From assembly GCA_003281685.1 (NCBI GenBank), contig QCBH01000005.1, positions 18,130 to 82,129 on the forward strand: a DNA stretch of 64,000 bases, given 5' to 3'. Origin of the DNA: Prochlorococcus sp. AG-347-E23. Lineage in GTDB: Bacteria; Cyanobacteriota; Cyanobacteriia; PCC-6307; Cyanobiaceae. Of the stretch, positions 39,737 to 47,293 are shown one piece after another. The translations under genes were made by a program, and so were the position numbers. The stretch's first letter is position 1; every line of letters begins with the position of its first letter. The notes below the pieces were generated by a model that saw only the letters and a list, made by a program, of their open reading frames with translations, was not told the origin of the DNA and ran no database searches.

Positions 39737-40843
39737 ATGCTTAAAGTTAATAGAAGTGATTTTTTAATAAAGCCATTTCTAAAAAGAAATAATATTAAAG
39801 CTTTCTATCAAATTATTTCTACCATATTACCAATAATTTCTATTTGGTTAATCATCTACCAAATAACAAATCAACCTTTTTCATCATTGATAAAAGGGTT
39901 TCTAATGATACCTTTAATAGTTCTTCTAACTCTGTTCTCTTCTCGAACATTCTCATTAATGCATGATTGCGGTCATAATTCTCTTTTTACAAAACGGAAA
40001 TTAAACCGCTTTTTTGGATTTCTACTTGGCTTAGTTAATGGTATTCCTCAGAAGTCATGGTCAATTGATCATGCATTTCATCATAGAAATAATGGAAATT
40101 GGGAAATTTACAAAGGGCCGATAGATGTTTTAAGTCTTGAAGAATATAATTCCCTTACAAAAAGAGAGCAACTATTTTATAAAGTAAGTCGAAACTGGAT
40201 GATGCTTTTCCCTGGCGGTTTTTATTACTTAGTTTTAAAACCTAGATTAGGACTTGTTATTATTATTTTTAATTTCACTAAAGATTTATTGGAAGAGACT
40301 TTTATCAAAATAAAAAACAGAGAAATCTCTCAACTTTTATCCATTGATTCAAGAGTTAAACCACCGTTTTCTGATTATGGAGATAATTTCAGTGAACTGT
40401 GTGAATTAATAATCAATAATTTAGTAGTAATAATAGGTTGGATTTTTATGTGTAAATGGTTGGGGTTAGTTTTTTTCTTATCATTTTATTCCATTGTATT
40501 AACCTTATCAGCAGCAATTTTAATATGTGTTTTTTTCGTACAACATAACTATGAGAATGCATATGCTAAAAATACAAAAAATTGGGATCTCATCGATGGA
40601 GCGATTTTAGGTAGTAGCAATTTAGATATCCCTAGTTGGCTAAATTGGTTTTTAGCGGACATATCCTTCCATAGCATTCATCATCTCTCTGAGAGAATAC
40701 CAAATTACAACTTAAGAGCTTGTCATAAAGCAAACATTCATTTGCTCAAACAATCAAAGTTCTTAAAATTAAGAGATTTTTCAAACTGCTTCAAATATAT
40801 TATTTGGGATAATAAAAATGAAAAATTAATTCCCATAAGTTAG
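39737..40843 (+). CDS. Membrane fatty-acid desaturase
   Basis: The protein carries three His boxes of the membrane desaturase superfamily: HDCGHNSLF, HAFHHRNNG and HSIHHLSERIPNY, between hydrophobic segments. Start placed at the ATG at 39737; a TTG 21 bases upstream is alternative. Desaturases of this kind introduce double bonds into membrane acyl chains and matter for cold and light acclimation; positional specificity is not readable here. Confidence 0.85.
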   Translation: MLKVNRSDFLIKPFLKRNNIKAFYQIISTILPIISIWLIIYQITNQPFSSLIKGFLMIPLIVLLTLFSSRTFSLMHDCGHNSLFTKRKLNRFFGFLLGLVNGIPQKSWSIDHAFHHRNNGNWEIYKGPIDVLSLEEYNSLTKREQLFYKVSRNWMMLFPGGFYYLVLKPRLGLVIIIFNFTKDLLEETFIKIKNREISQLLSIDSRVKPPFSDYGDNFSELCELIINNLVVIIGWIFMCKWLGLVFFLSFYSIVLTLSAAILICVFFVQHNYENAYAKNTKNWDLIDGAILGSSNLDIPSWLNWFLADISFHSIHHLSERIPNYNLRACHKANIHLLKQSKFLKLRDFSNCFKYIIWDNKNEKLIPIS

Positions 40844-40846
40844 TAC

Positions 40847-40999
40847 CTAATTCAACCTTCCTCTCAATTTTCTTTTTAGAGGAATACTGCTATACGCATG
40901 AGTACCAATAGATGGAGGCAAGTCATTCTTTAAAGGATGCATAAAAGCATTTGCCATACTCTCTAACATTTTCGAAAGCCAATTAATTACTGATTTCAT
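40847..40999 (-). CDS. Small protein, 50 aa, basic C-terminus
   Basis: Encodes an amphipathic start (MKSVINWLSKMLESMANAF) and a basic end (SIPLKRKLRGRLN), with a PPSIGTHAYSS middle. Converges with the desaturase gene, three bases after its stop. Unknown function. Confidence 0.55.
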   Translation of the reverse strand: MKSVINWLSKMLESMANAFMHPLKNDLPPSIGTHAYSSIPLKRKLRGRLN

Positions 41000-41287
41000 C
41001 TGAAAATCTAAAAGTGTATATTTATATCATCTAACTAAATTACCTAAAAGTAAATCAGTCTTTATGCTGGTTTTTTGGGAGATTAATTTGTAAGAATAAT
41101 ATAAAAAAATCAAGATTTTTTTCCCTTTTCTCTTTTAAAAGAAAAACATTACTAACTTTGCAAAGGTAACCCAGATGCAAAAAAGAATTTAGTAAATAAT
41201 ACTTATTTTTTCTAATTCACTTAATAAATTAAATTATTGAACTTAATTTCGTGCTATATCTCTATTCCAAATAAATCTAACACTGTT

Positions 41288-41446
41288 ATGAATGATTCAT
41301 TTGTCTCTACCAACCAGAATACAGAAATAGATTCTATTAGTTCATATTTTGAGTGTATTACTGAATGCAGTATTGTGGATGGTCATCAAGAATGTATTAC
41401 TCGTTGTTTAGAAATTCATTTAAAGGGAGGCGAACAAAATGAATAA
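41288..41446 (+). CDS. Small twin-CX3C protein, 52 aa
   Basis: From the ATG at 41288 the protein has a polar N-terminus and then two CX3C motifs (CITEC and CITRC) eight residues apart in a helix-friendly sequence. The arrangement recalls disulfide-pinned helical hairpins such as twin-CX3C proteins. It overlaps the next small gene by 8 bases. Function unknown. Confidence 0.6.
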   Translation: MNDSFVSTNQNTEIDSISSYFECITECSIVDGHQECITRCLEIHLKGGEQNE

Positions 41447-41591
41447 AAAAAATTCACCTCAAAGGAAAACAACTTTAAAATGGAACTCGAATGGAGAACT
41501 TTCTGAAATTGATATGTTAAGAATTTTGGAAAAGATATCACCTAATGATCTTAATCAATGCGAATTAACATATGATTCTGATCAATTTTAA
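41439..41591 (+). CDS. Small soluble protein, 50 aa, coupled to the twin-CX3C gene
   Basis: ATG at 41439 lies inside the preceding gene (8-base overlap) and follows an AAAGGGAGG ribosome-binding stretch. Basic start (MNKKNSPQRKTTLKW), acidic end. The overlap suggests the two proteins are made together. Confidence 0.6.
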   Translation: MNKKNSPQRKTTLKWNSNGELSEIDMLRILEKISPNDLNQCELTYDSDQF

Positions 41592-41681
41592 AATTAATTA
41601 TTTCTAGATTTTTTAAATTATTAATTACGCAAACCCTTTATAATAATATCAAAAAAATATTTCTAATAAACTGCATTATTA

Positions 41682-41843
41682 ATGATCTTAAGTCAGGCTA
41701 TATTCAAAAATTTCTTTTTCAATATTTTTACTATTGCTGTTGATAAAAAGGAACTTATGGAATTTCTGGAATATATCAATTTTAAATTAATCAGTTTTCA
41801 ATCAAGATTTAGAACATTTCATAACATCTTAGATTTTATTTAA
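41682..41843 (+). CDS. Small hydrophobic-aromatic protein, 53 aa
   Basis: ATG-initiated frame rich in Phe and Ile (FKNFFFNIFTIAV). No ribosome-binding site or relative seen. Could be a real membrane peptide or a chance frame in AT-rich DNA. Confidence 0.35.
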   Translation: MILSQAIFKNFFFNIFTIAVDKKELMEFLEYINFKLISFQSRFRTFHNILDFI

Positions 41844-41846
41844 GAA

Positions 41847-41987
41847 TTAATTTTTAGAACTACTTCCTTTTTTTAAGAATGTTTTACTAATTTCTTTTTT
41901 TGTTAGTTGAATCGGTTTTAAAAAGCCTGAATCGCCATGAGTTGGACAATAATAAGTCATAAGCATCCACTTTTTTTCTTCATCCAT
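41847..41987 (-). CDS. Small protein, 46 aa, with CPTHGDSGF motif
   Basis: Opens MDEEKKWMLMTYYCPTHGD and ends with a Lys/Ser-rich tail. The compact composition suggests a real gene. No function assigned. Confidence 0.5.
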   Translation of the reverse strand: MDEEKKWMLMTYYCPTHGDSGFLKPIQLTKKEISKTFLKKGSSSKN

Positions 41988-42174
41988 AAGTAATCTTTAA
42001 AAATACATAACAAGTAAATAAGACGATTTATGAAAAAATTGACGTTTTTTAATCTTTTTTTCTTTTTTACTTAATAATTTATAAAAATTTTGCATCTATC
42101 CTCACTAAATAGATATAAATACGCATGACTTTTAAAAAAAATCCTGCTATTTATTAATAAATTTAAAATTATTC

Positions 42175-42306
42175 ATGTCTCTAGAATCTATATTGATGGT
42201 AGTTGCTCCAATCTGTCTTTTTACTGTAGGAGTAATTGTTTTACCTATTCTAGTAAAGCCACGAAAACAATCTGGTTTACCTAAAAGGTATATACGCGGT
42301 CTTTAA
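42175..42306 (+). CDS. One-helix mini-protein, 43 aa
   Basis: ATG-initiated; one helix (LMVVAPICLFTVGVIVLPIL) and a basic end (KPRKQSGLPKRYIRGL). Size and layout are typical of small thylakoid membrane proteins. Unassigned. Confidence 0.5.
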   Translation: MSLESILMVVAPICLFTVGVIVLPILVKPRKQSGLPKRYIRGL

Positions 42307-42461
42307 ATTAATTAAATAGATAGATAAATAAAAAGATTTTGATAAAAGAATAAAATAAAAATGTTTGGCAAAAATAATTTTATTTGAAGATGAAATTAAA
42401 ATTGTAAAAACTTTATCGAAAAAAAATTATAAATTCTTATTATGAGATCCTGTGATGGATA

Positions 42462-43679
42462 ATGGAATATATAAATTCACTTTTATTTAACAAAATTCTA
42501 AACAAAAAAAATTTGAGTAATATAAGATTTTCAGGTCTTAAAGGCCAAGCGCTTGTAATAGAGGATAAAGATATTCCAAGCATAAAAGAATTTCAGGATG
42601 TCATCCCAGATCACTACTTTAAGAGCGATACCAAAACATCTTTGAAGTATCTTTTACAATCGGCTTTAATCCAATCATTAGTAGTTGCAATAGGGTTATC
42701 TATTCCATTTACCCCAAAAATGATCCCAATTTGGATCATATACGCATTAATATCAGGTACCACTGCAATGGGATTCTGGGTAATTGCCCATGAATGTGGG
42801 CATGGAGCATTCTCTAAAAACAAAACATTAGAATCCATAACAGGTTATTTACTACATTCATTACTTCTAGTGCCTTATTTTTCTTGGCAGCGTTCTCATT
42901 CAGTTCATCATCGATTCACAAATAACATAACCAATGGAGAAACTCACGTCCCTTTAGTCATAAAAGGAAATGGAGTTACTGAAAAAGTTGGCGGAGAAAA
43001 AGAATTAAATTTTTCAAATTCCTTAGGTAAGAAAAAGTATGGAATTCTTCAACTTGTTTTACATCTAATCTTTGGTTGGCCTGCTTATTTACTTACTGGA
43101 AGTACAGGAGGCGTTAAATATGGAACTTCAAATCATTTTTGGCCAATTAAACCATTTTCTAAAGCATTATGGCCATCAATATGGGCCAAGAAAGTTTGGA
43201 TATCAGATATTGGTGTAGGTTTGACATTATTGGGTATTACTTATTTAGTTTTCCAGTATGGATTATTTCCAGTGATTGCTATATATTTTGGTCCTTTATT
43301 AGTGGTTAATTGTTGGCTAGTAGTTTATACATGGCTTCATCATACAGATTCAGATGTACCTCATCTTTCAAATACGGAATTTTCCTTTATGAGAGGCGCA
43401 TTTCTATCTATTGACAGGCCTTACGGTAGTGTCCTTAATTTTCTTCACCATAATATAGGTTCCAGCCATGTCGTTCATCATGTATGTCCAAAGATCCCTC
43501 ACTATCATGCAAAAAAGGCAACTGTCTTAATTAAAAAAGCCTTTAATAAAGCATATCTTTTTAATCCTGATCCGATACACAAAGCTATATGGAATATTGC
43601 TTGCAATTGCGTTGCAGTTAAGTCAGACATCAAGAGAGGAAGATATATATGGCAATCTTCATACAAAATGGTGGATTAA
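42462..43679 (+). CDS. Fatty-acid desaturase, FAD2/omega-6-like
   Basis: His boxes are HECGHGAF, HSVHHRFTN and HVVHHVCPKIPHY, with the connecting pattern SWQRSHSVHHR...THVP and LNFLHHNIGSSHVVHH. These resemble the eukaryotic FAD2 (delta-12) pattern more than the HDCGHRSF/HDHHH type of cyanobacterial DesA. The protein is 405 residues. It probably introduces a second double bond into acyl chains; regioselectivity is inference. It is a separate lineage from the 39737-40843 desaturase. Confidence 0.82.
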   Translation: MEYINSLLFNKILNKKNLSNIRFSGLKGQALVIEDKDIPSIKEFQDVIPDHYFKSDTKTSLKYLLQSALIQSLVVAIGLSIPFTPKMIPIWIIYALISGTTAMGFWVIAHECGHGAFSKNKTLESITGYLLHSLLLVPYFSWQRSHSVHHRFTNNITNGETHVPLVIKGNGVTEKVGGEKELNFSNSLGKKKYGILQLVLHLIFGWPAYLLTGSTGGVKYGTSNHFWPIKPFSKALWPSIWAKKVWISDIGVGLTLLGITYLVFQYGLFPVIAIYFGPLLVVNCWLVVYTWLHHTDSDVPHLSNTEFSFMRGAFLSIDRPYGSVLNFLHHNIGSSHVVHHVCPKIPHYHAKKATVLIKKAFNKAYLFNPDPIHKAIWNIACNCVAVKSDIKRGRYIWQSSYKMVD

Positions 43680-43796
43680 AAACACAATAATCATCAACTC
43701 TTTATCACATTAATTTACGCAAATCTGAAAATAATATAAAAGAATTAGCCATAACAAATTTTTCATCTTAGATAATATTCCAGTTATAATAATTTT

Positions 43797-43958
43797 ATGA
43801 GTGGCGACAATTTACATGGTAAGCAGCCTATTAAATTTTATTCGGAAAAAATAACACTTACAAAAGTTGAATTATTAGAAAGACAGTTAAGTTTAGGCGA
43901 AAAAATTTCAGATTTAGAACAAAAGCATAAAGAATGGAGCAAAAAACTCTCAGGTTGA
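43797..43958 (+). CDS. Small helical protein, 53 aa
   Basis: ATG-initiated; the second half is a charged coiled-coil-like helix (VELLERQLSLGEKISDLEQK). No domain recognised. Confidence 0.5.
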   Translation: MSGDNLHGKQPIKFYSEKITLTKVELLERQLSLGEKISDLEQKHKEWSKKLSG

Positions 43959-44008
43959 TCATCTAACATGATGAATATAAATGGCTGATTGATATTTTAT
44001 TTACCTTA

Positions 44009-44626
44009 TCAAGAAACTTTTCTGTAAATTATTGAAAAATTATTTGCAGGCATTCTAATAATATCCTCTTGAGAAAAACCATTTTTTTTACTCTCATTAT
44101 AAACTTCCTCAAGATTTTTAATACCCCAAAGATCATTTTGCATTTTTAATGAATTATCGAAAAAATAATTACTTTCGCTTGTATGCTTATTGCAAATTTT
44201 AAATGGCCCATACAAAATCAAAAATTGCCCCTTATTTAGTAATTTTCCTGACTCTCTAAAGAGTGCTACAGTACAAGACCACTGTGCTACATGAATCATA
44301 TTTATAGATACTATTCCTTGCAAAGAACGAGCTAATCTCAATGGAATTTTCCAAGGAATTTTTTCTACATCAATCTCAAGAGGCTCGGGCATTTTCTTAG
44401 TTAGGTCTTCATACTCAATCCAAGAACTTATACTTTGTCTATGAACTAACTTTGGGTCACTTGTTTGCCAAATTATTCCAGGAAAACGTTTTTGAAAAAC
44501 CACTCCATGTTCACCGCTGCCACTCCCGATTTCCAATACTGAACCTTTTTTTATAATTCTGGATAGTACATCACCAATGCAGTCTCTATTTCTTTGAGTT
44601 GCCGAAAAAAAAAGTCTATTATCCAA
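44009..44626 (-). CDS. DUF938 SAM-dependent methyltransferase-like protein
   Basis: The pattern SATQRNRDCIGDVLSRII, motif I LEIGSGSGEHGVVF, and NMIHVAQWSCTVALFR match DUF938. It is a class I methyltransferase-fold protein with no established substrate. Confidence 0.82.
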   Translation of the reverse strand: MDNRLFFSATQRNRDCIGDVLSRIIKKGSVLEIGSGSGEHGVVFQKRFPGIIWQTSDPKLVHRQSISSWIEYEDLTKKMPEPLEIDVEKIPWKIPLRLARSLQGIVSINMIHVAQWSCTVALFRESGKLLNKGQFLILYGPFKICNKHTSESNYFFDNSLKMQNDLWGIKNLEEVYNESKKNGFSQEDIIRMPANNFSIIYRKVS

Positions 44627-44677
44627 AATTGCAAAAATTGGGCGCTTAAGTAAAAAGAATAATTATAAAATCCTTGA

Positions 44678-44842
44678 TTATTTAATCTTTCTCAATTTAG
44701 GAGTCTTGAAAAACATTATTTTAAGGCTAAAGAATAATATTGAAATTGTAAGAGCAGGCAAGATATAAAGTATTAAATCAGAGCTTATTAGAGAAGGAAT
44801 CCTTCCAAAAATTAAATGCATGTAATAAGTCGCGAATGACAT
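44678..44842 (-). CDS. One-helix membrane protein, 54 aa
   Basis: ATG complementary to 44840-44842. The N-terminal half is hydrophobic (LIFGRIPSLIS; ILYILPALTISILFF) and the C-terminus basic (FFKTPKLRKIK). An in-frame ATG seven codons in is an alternative start. Confidence 0.45.
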   Translation of the reverse strand: MSFATYYMHLIFGRIPSLISSDLILYILPALTISILFFSLKIMFFKTPKLRKIK

Positions 44843-44930
44843 GAATTCATATATATCTAATTTATTAATAGCAATTATTTGAATTCAAAAAAATACTTTT
44901 AGTAAAAAAAACCAAAAATTTACAAAATAA

Positions 44931-44962
44931 AGAGTCAGCCTGTATCCCTACTAGCTGACTCT
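44931..44962. other. Perfect 9-bp inverted repeat upstream of the hli genes
   Basis: AGAGTCAGC (44931-44939) and GCTGACTCT (44954-44962) form a 9-bp stem with a 14-base loop. The downstream plus-strand sequence is not a T-run, so it is not a clear terminator for either strand; it may be part of the 44843-45197 regulatory region that precedes the hli pair. Confidence 0.45.
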
Positions 44963-45072
44963 GGTAATATATTAATTTAAATTACCTTTAAATGAGGATA
45001 TACTTCTAAAAAAAAAAGGTGAAAAGTTTATATATTTTTTCCAAAAAAAAAAATCAGAACAAAAATAATAAT

Positions 45073-45086
45073 GTATATTTCGGTAC
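45073..45086 (+). promoter_or_regulatory. Candidate NtcA-binding site upstream of the hli pair
   Basis: GTA(N8)TAC, extended to an ATGTA/TACAT palindrome, 112 bases before the first hli ATG. A TAAAGT -10-like element lies 16 bases further on, less than the usual ~22, so the fit is incomplete. Such boxes arise by chance in AT-rich DNA, so this is tentative. Confidence 0.3.
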
Positions 45087-45197
45087 ATAAATGTAGCATT
45101 TTTAAAGTGATTTGAGTAAAAAAAGCAATTATTCCTATTTTTCTTTACATTTATAAATAAATATGTTATTTTTATTTACAAATTACATAATAAAAAA

Positions 45198-45305
45198 ATG
45201 ACTCCAGAAGCAGAACGTTTTAACGGTTGGGCAGCAATGTTAGGTTTTGTTGCAGCAGTCGGTGCCTATGTAACAACAGGTCAAATCATACCAGGTTGGT
45301 TTTAA
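45198..45305 (+). CDS. hli: High-light-inducible protein (Hli), short form, 35 aa
   Basis: A single chlorophyll a/b-binding-like helix with the ExxNxxxAMxGF pattern (ERFNGWAAMLGF), ending TTGQIIPGWF. The usual Arg after NG is replaced by Trp. Hli proteins protect photosystems during light stress by binding chlorophyll and carotenoid. The stop overlaps the next hli start (TAATG), so the two are coupled. Confidence 0.93.
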   Translation: MTPEAERFNGWAAMLGFVAAVGAYVTTGQIIPGWF

Positions 45306-45445
45306 TGAAAAACAAGGAACCAAATTCAGTTGAAAAAGAAAAAATTATTGCTGAAAAGCTGAACGGAAGATTTGCAATGTTAGGTTTTGTGGCTCTTGTT
45401 GGAGCATATTTAACAACTGGACAGATTATTCCAGGATTTATCTAA
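45305..45445 (+). CDS. hli: High-light-inducible protein (Hli), 46 aa
   Basis: The helix motif is AEKLNGRFAMLGF, with the typical Arg, and the end is TTGQIIPGFI. A charged N-terminal extension (MKNKEPNSVEKEK) precedes it. It is translationally coupled to the short Hli upstream, and the two C-termini are nearly identical, indicating recent duplication. Confidence 0.95.
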   Translation: MKNKEPNSVEKEKIIAEKLNGRFAMLGFVALVGAYLTTGQIIPGFI

Positions 45446-45467
45446 TCAAATTTCCTTAATCTACGAA

Positions 45468-45504
45468 AGGACCAGATTTAAATTAAAATTTGGTTCTTTT
45501 TTTT
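45468..45504 (+). terminator. Terminator after the hli pair
   Basis: GGACCAGATTT and AAATTTGGTTC form an imperfect stem-loop (45469-45495) followed by a run of ten T, ending about 23 bases after the second hli stop codon. Confidence 0.7.
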
Positions 45505-45905
45505 GATTATTTTTATAGTTGATACTAAACTTACTGCATTAGTACAAGTTTAATCACTCGATTAAAAACTAAACAATATGATAAAAGTTTATATTAATTG
45601 ACCGCAATTCTAAAATCTAGACTTAAGTGATCTTGAATTCTTTGGATTATAGAACTAAAAATTTAGCCTTAAAGAAATACCAAGTCAATTTTACTAATCA
45701 ACATTGACGTAAAATTATCCAAAAAAGTAAATATTGTAAGTAACAGCATTAAAAATAAAATTACCATCAGAATGTTTAAAAATGATAATTACTGAATTTT
45801 AACTAAATTAATGCAGGTAGAAATATTATTTGATCATTTTCTTCTTAAGGACTTAAATTTATTCGTTAATTGATGCTATCTTTAACCAAATTACTCTAAG
45901 AATTA
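45505..45905. other. Intergenic stretch with no recognisable gene
   Basis: About 400 bases of AT-rich sequence between the hli terminator and the next mini-gene. I see no plausible coding frame, tRNA or strong hairpin. Confidence 0.5.
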
Positions 45906-46034
45906 ATGAGAGTTAAGCTTGAACCGGAAACAGCATTTATTGGCAAAAAGTTAGCTTATATATTCCTAGCAATAATATTTAGCCTAAATGCAATAACTTT
46001 TATTTGGTATTTCTTATTTTCAAATTTAAAATAA
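45906..46034 (+). CDS. One-helix membrane protein, 42 aa
   Basis: ATG-initiated; opens MRVKLEPETAFIGKK and has one hydrophobic helix (YIFLAIIFSLNAITFIWYFLF). Typical small membrane protein of this region; unassigned. Confidence 0.55.
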   Translation: MRVKLEPETAFIGKKLAYIFLAIIFSLNAITFIWYFLFSNLK

Positions 46035-46098
46035 AATCAAAAAATTTTATTTTAATGGCATTTATATTAAAGCTTTAAAAATTTAAAAATAGTATTTT

Positions 46099-46305
46099 TT
46101 AAAAAATTCCTGGGATGATCTGTCCTGTTGATACATATGCACCTATTAGAGCAACGAAACCTACCATAGCCCATCTACCATTTACCTTTTCTGCATTTTG
46201 AGGATATCCATCGTAAGAAACAGATTCATCAATATAAGGTCTAGTTTCTGATGGGAACATATTCTGTCTACCACCTGATTCTGTAGTAACTCCTGATTTT
46301 GTCAT
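46099..46305 (-). CDS. hli: High-light-inducible protein (Hli), 68 aa
   Basis: The helix motif NAEKVNGRWAMVGF and the end STGQIIPGIF are the same family as the two plus-strand hli genes nearby. This one has a longer polar N-terminus (MTKSGVTTESGGRQNMF, with a DESVSYDGYPQ segment). Divergent regulation from the other two is likely because of its separate promoter. Confidence 0.95.
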   Translation of the reverse strand: MTKSGVTTESGGRQNMFPSETRPYIDESVSYDGYPQNAEKVNGRWAMVGFVALIGAYVSTGQIIPGIF

Positions 46306-46539
46306 TAAAAAGATAATAATTGTTAATTAAAGTAACACGAATATTAACTTATGTAAACCTAATTCACTAATAATACTCCTCTTAATAATTATTTTATTAG
46401 TCAATATGTGTCATTTCTGTTTAAAAAAATTACAATCCACATTTTTAATCAAATCACTTTTTATTATCAAATTCGAAGATTAATCTTTGAAAATAAGCAT
46501 TTATACTCACAGTAAGTAATTTTACTTAGTAAGATGTTT

Positions 46540-46640
46540 ATAGCATTTAGGAAGTGCTTAGCTGGTTAAATCAGAAACCCTGAATTAACTAAGTCGTCAT
46601 GAGCTTGCCGGTGGGATACTTGCAAGCTCTTTAATTTTTA
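46540..46640 (+). ncRNA. Candidate small RNA with two hairpins and a terminator
   Basis: GTTAAATCAG/CTGAATTAAC (around 46566-46590) forms a nearly perfect hairpin, and GAGCTTGC (46602-46609)/GCAAGCTC (46623-46630) a second with a T-rich tail (46631-46640). A third small stem (AGCA/TGCT) precedes them. The block is GC-richer than its surroundings and has no convincing reading frame. It resembles the small Yfr RNAs of Prochlorococcus in layout, but I cannot identify it. Confidence 0.55.
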
Positions 46641-46762
46641 AAAGCAAGTAAATGTAGAAAGCATTTAGGTAATTTTTGACTTATAAAATAAATTTTAAAG
46701 AAGATGAACTAATGTCAAAGATTTTTTTATTTGCTAAATAGAAAATAGACTTAACAAAATGT

Positions 46763-46864
46763 ATGTCTTTAGATTTTATTCTTATTCCATCTTGTATTTT
46801 AATGATCCTTTTTCTTTTAAATCGAGAAAATATGATTTACAAAAAAAATCAAAAGGCTAAGTAA
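46763..46864 (+). CDS. One-helix mini-protein, 33 aa
   Basis: ATG at 46763 gives MSLDFILIPSCILMILFLL followed by a polar tail. Another ATG at 46759 in a different frame gives a less membrane-like peptide and is rejected. Unassigned. Confidence 0.4.
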   Translation: MSLDFILIPSCILMILFLLNRENMIYKKNQKAK

Positions 46865-46985
46865 TATCATTTTCCTAAAAAAAGCTTAATCCTAAATTTC
46901 TTATAAATTTATTTTTTCCTAAAAATAAAAGCTTTATAACAACTACTTTAAAAAGTTTCAAAACTTTAGAAGATTTAGTAAAAAA

Positions 46986-47105
46986 CTAAACCAACTTTTT
47001 TCTTAAAATTAATTTATCCCAATATAGTTTTGAATTATTAATTTGATTTAGTTTTTGTTGGCAGTGCATACAATTGCATTCGTATATAAAAGTTTTATTT
47101 TTCAT
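46986..47105 (-). CDS. Small Cys-containing protein, 39 aa
   Basis: ATG complementary to 47103-47105. Contains CNCMHC, a CxCxxC pattern that could bind metal, followed by a Lys-rich end. Weakly supported as a gene; the rest of 46865-47293 holds nothing else I recognise. Confidence 0.4.
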   Translation of the reverse strand: MKNKTFIYECNCMHCQQKLNQINNSKLYWDKLILRKKLV

Positions 47106-47293
47106 GCTTTAACTCTTTTTTTTAAAGAAACCAAAATTATTGCTTTATTGCAAGTGTTAATAAATTATTTTTCTAATTAATTATTGAAATTTAAAGAATA
47201 CCAATATTTTTTTAACTATCAATTTTTGATTGGTTTCTAAATCATTGTTATTTTATAATGTAGAGAAAGACAGAAAAAACAAATAAATTACTT

